Of a DNA stretch of 64,000 bases, positions 62,148 to 64,000 are shown piece after piece. Both the position numbers and the translations under genes were made by a program. This DNA is from Corynebacterium rouxii (GTDB lineage Bacteria > Actinomycetota > Actinomycetes > Mycobacteriales > Mycobacteriaceae), in NCBI RefSeq assembly GCF_902702935.1, contig NZ_LR738855.1:186001-250000 (forward strand). Reading direction: 5' to 3'. The notes beneath the pieces were generated by a model that was not told where the DNA came from, did no database searches, and saw only the letters and a program-made list of their open reading frames with translations. Position 1 is the first letter of the stretch; each line of letters opens with the position of its first letter.

Positions 62148-63254
62148 ATGAACATCACAGGGGATACAACCAACACACAACCGTTCTACAGTCACTGCGA
62201 CATGAACGACCCACTATGTCGTGCACAACGACTCCACACCCAATTCGACTACCACCGCTGGCACAGCCTCCAACCCGATGACAACGACGACGTCGACACC
62301 TACACTGCAGACATCGCCACCCGCATCGGCAAAACCCAACGCTACGTCTGCGACCACCTCGACGCCATCTACTACCTCACCCAACTCCCACAACTACACA
62401 CCCTCTACCAACAACTCTGGCACCTCGACGACACCCGACTGATCGCCATCACCAGAATCATCTCCGCACTACCAACCACTTACTTTGATGCGATCGATGC
62501 CCATCTCACGCGCTGGCTTACACCCACGCAACCCGCACAAACCATCCCTAGCACCAGGGCTATTATTCGATTTTTACGCAAAACCATCACAGCTCTTGGT
62601 TATCACCTCGACAACACCCGAAAACCAGAACAATACCTCTACGTCTACGATGCTGGACACGGACTGGCAGGTATCGATGCTCTCATCCACGCCGGTGTCG
62701 CAGAACTACTCGAGACCACCCTGCGTAGCATTAAAAAGACCCACGATTGTGATGACTCCACAGCCTTACAACTACTGTTAGAGGATAAAACCAGTGTGGT
62801 GATCAACGTCTACGACACTGGTACTGGAATTACCTACACTCCACAAGGAACGGCCTTGCCGACGGTGCCTGAGCATGCTGTTATTCGTGTGCTTGGTGAT
62901 GTTGATACTGCTGTGGTGGCCGGTTACCGGTTTACGGAAGCGATGCGTAGGTTTATTCAAGGTCGTGATGGGGTGTGTCGTTTTCCTGGTTGTGGGGTGT
63001 TAGCGCAGTGGTGCGATATTGACCATGTTGAAGAATATGGTCATGGTGGTGTTACTGGTGCTGTTAACGCCCAGTGTTTATGCCGACATCATCATAATAT
63101 GAAGACGTCTCGTCGGGTGGATTGTGAGATTGATGCTTATGGTGTGGTGTCGTGGCAGATCGGTGATCGTACGGTGGTTACCACACCAGAGGGGGTGCTA
63201 GCGGGGCAAACGTTTAGGCAACGCAGAGAAAAGAAAATCAAAAAAGCGGCGTAG
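62148..63254 (+). CDS. HNH endonuclease-like protein, DUF222/REP13E12 type
   Basis: A 368-residue protein with an N-terminal helical DUF222-like part and a C-terminal HNH domain: CRFPGCGVLAQWCDIDHVEEYGHGG, then NAQCLCRHHHNMKT. Such genes occur in many copies in actinobacteria; function is mostly unknown. ATG 62148 follows AGGGGG. Base use flips inside the gene: up to about 62800 it is strongly C-rich on the plus strand, after that G/T-rich, as if two lineages were joined. There is no group of mobile genes around it. Confidence 0.85.
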   Translation: MNITGDTTNTQPFYSHCDMNDPLCRAQRLHTQFDYHRWHSLQPDDNDDVDTYTADIATRIGKTQRYVCDHLDAIYYLTQLPQLHTLYQQLWHLDDTRLIAITRIISALPTTYFDAIDAHLTRWLTPTQPAQTIPSTRAIIRFLRKTITALGYHLDNTRKPEQYLYVYDAGHGLAGIDALIHAGVAELLETTLRSIKKTHDCDDSTALQLLLEDKTSVVINVYDTGTGITYTPQGTALPTVPEHAVIRVLGDVDTAVVAGYRFTEAMRRFIQGRDGVCRFPGCGVLAQWCDIDHVEEYGHGGVTGAVNAQCLCRHHHNMKTSRRVDCEIDAYGVVSWQIGDRTVVTTPEGVLAGQTFRQRREKKIKKAA

Positions 63255-63348
63255 GGAATGGGGAATGTGTGCGCGGCGGTTGCTCGCGCGTGGATTCCGC
63301 ATGCCTAAATTTAGTAACCGCCCAGGGGACTATGATATAGACCATAGA

Positions 63349-63397
63349 ACAAATGTAAAAGTGAACATTGACATTTGTAACTGATCGAGCCTAGCCT
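63349..63397 (+). promoter_or_regulatory. Promoter and inverted repeat upstream of deoD
   Basis: ACAAATGT (63349-63356) and ACATTTGT (63371-63378) form an inverted repeat. TTGACA (63368-63373) within it and TAGCCT (63392-63397) are spaced by 18 bases, so a protein bound to the repeat would cover the -35. The SorC-type regulator at 61 kb is the obvious candidate. Confidence 0.5.
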
Positions 63398-63436
63398 CGA
63401 AGTATCAGATAATTCACGAGCGAGGAGATGTACGTC

Positions 63437-64000
63437 ATGGCTGAAAAGTCAACCCCACACATCAATCCCAAGGGCGTCGACATTGCAGAAACCGTTCTGT
63501 TGCCTGGCGACCCACTGCGTGCAAAGTTTATCGCAGACACCTACCTAGAAGACGTTGTGCAGTTCAACTCGGTGCGCAACATGCTCGGCTTCACCGGCAC
63601 CTACCAAGGAACCCCAGTTTCTGTGATGGGTTCCGGTATGGGTATGCCTTCTATTGGCATTTACTCCTACGAGCTCATCAACTTCTTCGATGCTCGCAAT
63701 GTCATTCGCGTGGGCTCCATTGGCGCCATGCAGAAAGATATTGACCTCTATGAGATCATCGTTGCAGCATCTGCTTCTACCGACTCCAACTTCCTCGAGC
63801 AGTACAACCTGCCTGGCACTTACGCGCCAACCGCATCGTGGACCCTGCTCAAGGCATTCATGGATGAGGCTGACCGCAAGGGTAAGAAGGTTCATGTCGG
63901 CAACATTTTGTCCTCCGACGTTTTCTACAATGCTGATAGCACCGTGAATGAGCGTTGGGCTCGCATGGGTGTACTTGGTGTGGAGATGGAATCGGCAGCA
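63437..64000 (+). CDS. deoD: Purine nucleoside phosphorylase DeoD (5' part)
   Basis: The first 188 residues, running off the window. It splits purine (deoxy)nucleosides with phosphate into base and (deoxy)ribose 1-phosphate. The sequence is of the hexameric type: VLLPGDPLRAKFIADTYLED, GFTGTYQGTPVSVMGSGMGM, VIRVGSIGAMQKDI and the end MGVLGVEMESAA with the purine-site Glu. GAGGAG lies before ATG 63437. No stop is expected before the edge. Confidence 0.95.
   Translation, partial: MAEKSTPHINPKGVDIAETVLLPGDPLRAKFIADTYLEDVVQFNSVRNMLGFTGTYQGTPVSVMGSGMGMPSIGIYSYELINFFDARNVIRVGSIGAMQKDIDLYEIIVAASASTDSNFLEQYNLPGTYAPTASWTLLKAFMDEADRKGKKVHVGNILSSDVFYNADSTVNERWARMGVLGVEMESAA

Overview
The window looks like a Corynebacterium diphtheriae chromosome (or a very close relative). 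The evidence is the gene set: a sortase-assembled pilus cluster of the SpaD-SpaE-SpaF type, two identical tRNA-Arg attachment sites about 2.2 kb apart, pdxR-pdxS-pdxT, an MmpL-type transporter, and corynebacterial-type leuA and aspartate aminotransferase. GC is about 53% in housekeeping genes, lower in the pilus cluster.

Layout. 1-19.17 kb is the late half of a tailed prophage: the end of a probable MuF-type head protein with a small acidic neighbour, scaffold, major capsid, head-tail connectors, tail tube, frameshifted tail chaperones, a 2002-residue tape measure, tail-tip proteins, amidase, r1t-like holin, two small membrane proteins, and attR inside a tRNA-Arg 3' end. No diphtheria toxin gene lies between the lysis genes and attR, where tox sits in toxigenic corynephages. 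19.6-21.4 kb holds a DASS-type anion transporter between the occupied site and an intact second tRNA-Arg. 21.8-26.1 kb holds a NodB-type deacetylase lipoprotein and the divergent pdxR/pdxST locus with two operators. 26.3-27.0 kb is a broken secreted-protein gene. 27.3-35.6 kb is the AT-rich pilus island (srtB, spaD, srtC, spaE, spaF). 35.7-36.9 kb is gene debris. 36.9-41 kb has tyrA, a deaminase-associated gene with tadA, tRNA-Ser, two copies of a short inverted-repeat element flanking a dead antitoxin gene, and an amino-acid permease. 41-46.8 kb has an MmpL transporter and a large proline-rich coiled-coil surface protein. 46.9-54.95 kb is housekeeping: tgt, gluQ, tRNA-Ser, SRP RNA, aspT, a SUFU-like gene, dnaX, ebfC, recR. 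54.96-60.9 kb, mostly on the minus strand, has gatD-murT, a degenerate exonuclease-BRCT protein, a nitroreductase and leuA with a leucine-rich leader. 61-64 kb has a SorC-type regulator, an HNH endonuclease-like gene and the start of deoD.

How the parts work together. The prophage genes build, fill and release a siphovirus particle. The pilus genes make a shaft (SpaD), base (SpaE) and tip (SpaF) joined by two class C sortases. Tgt and GluQ act on tRNA wobble positions; TadA edits tRNA-Arg(ACG), the tRNA encoded at 21.3 kb. GatD-MurT amidates lipid II. The most interesting loose ends are the possible phage toxin-immunity pair at the left edge, the toxin-less prophage end, the short inverted-repeat elements, several enzymes with missing key residues, the FH1-like proline repeats, and sharp blocks of base skew that ignore gene direction.
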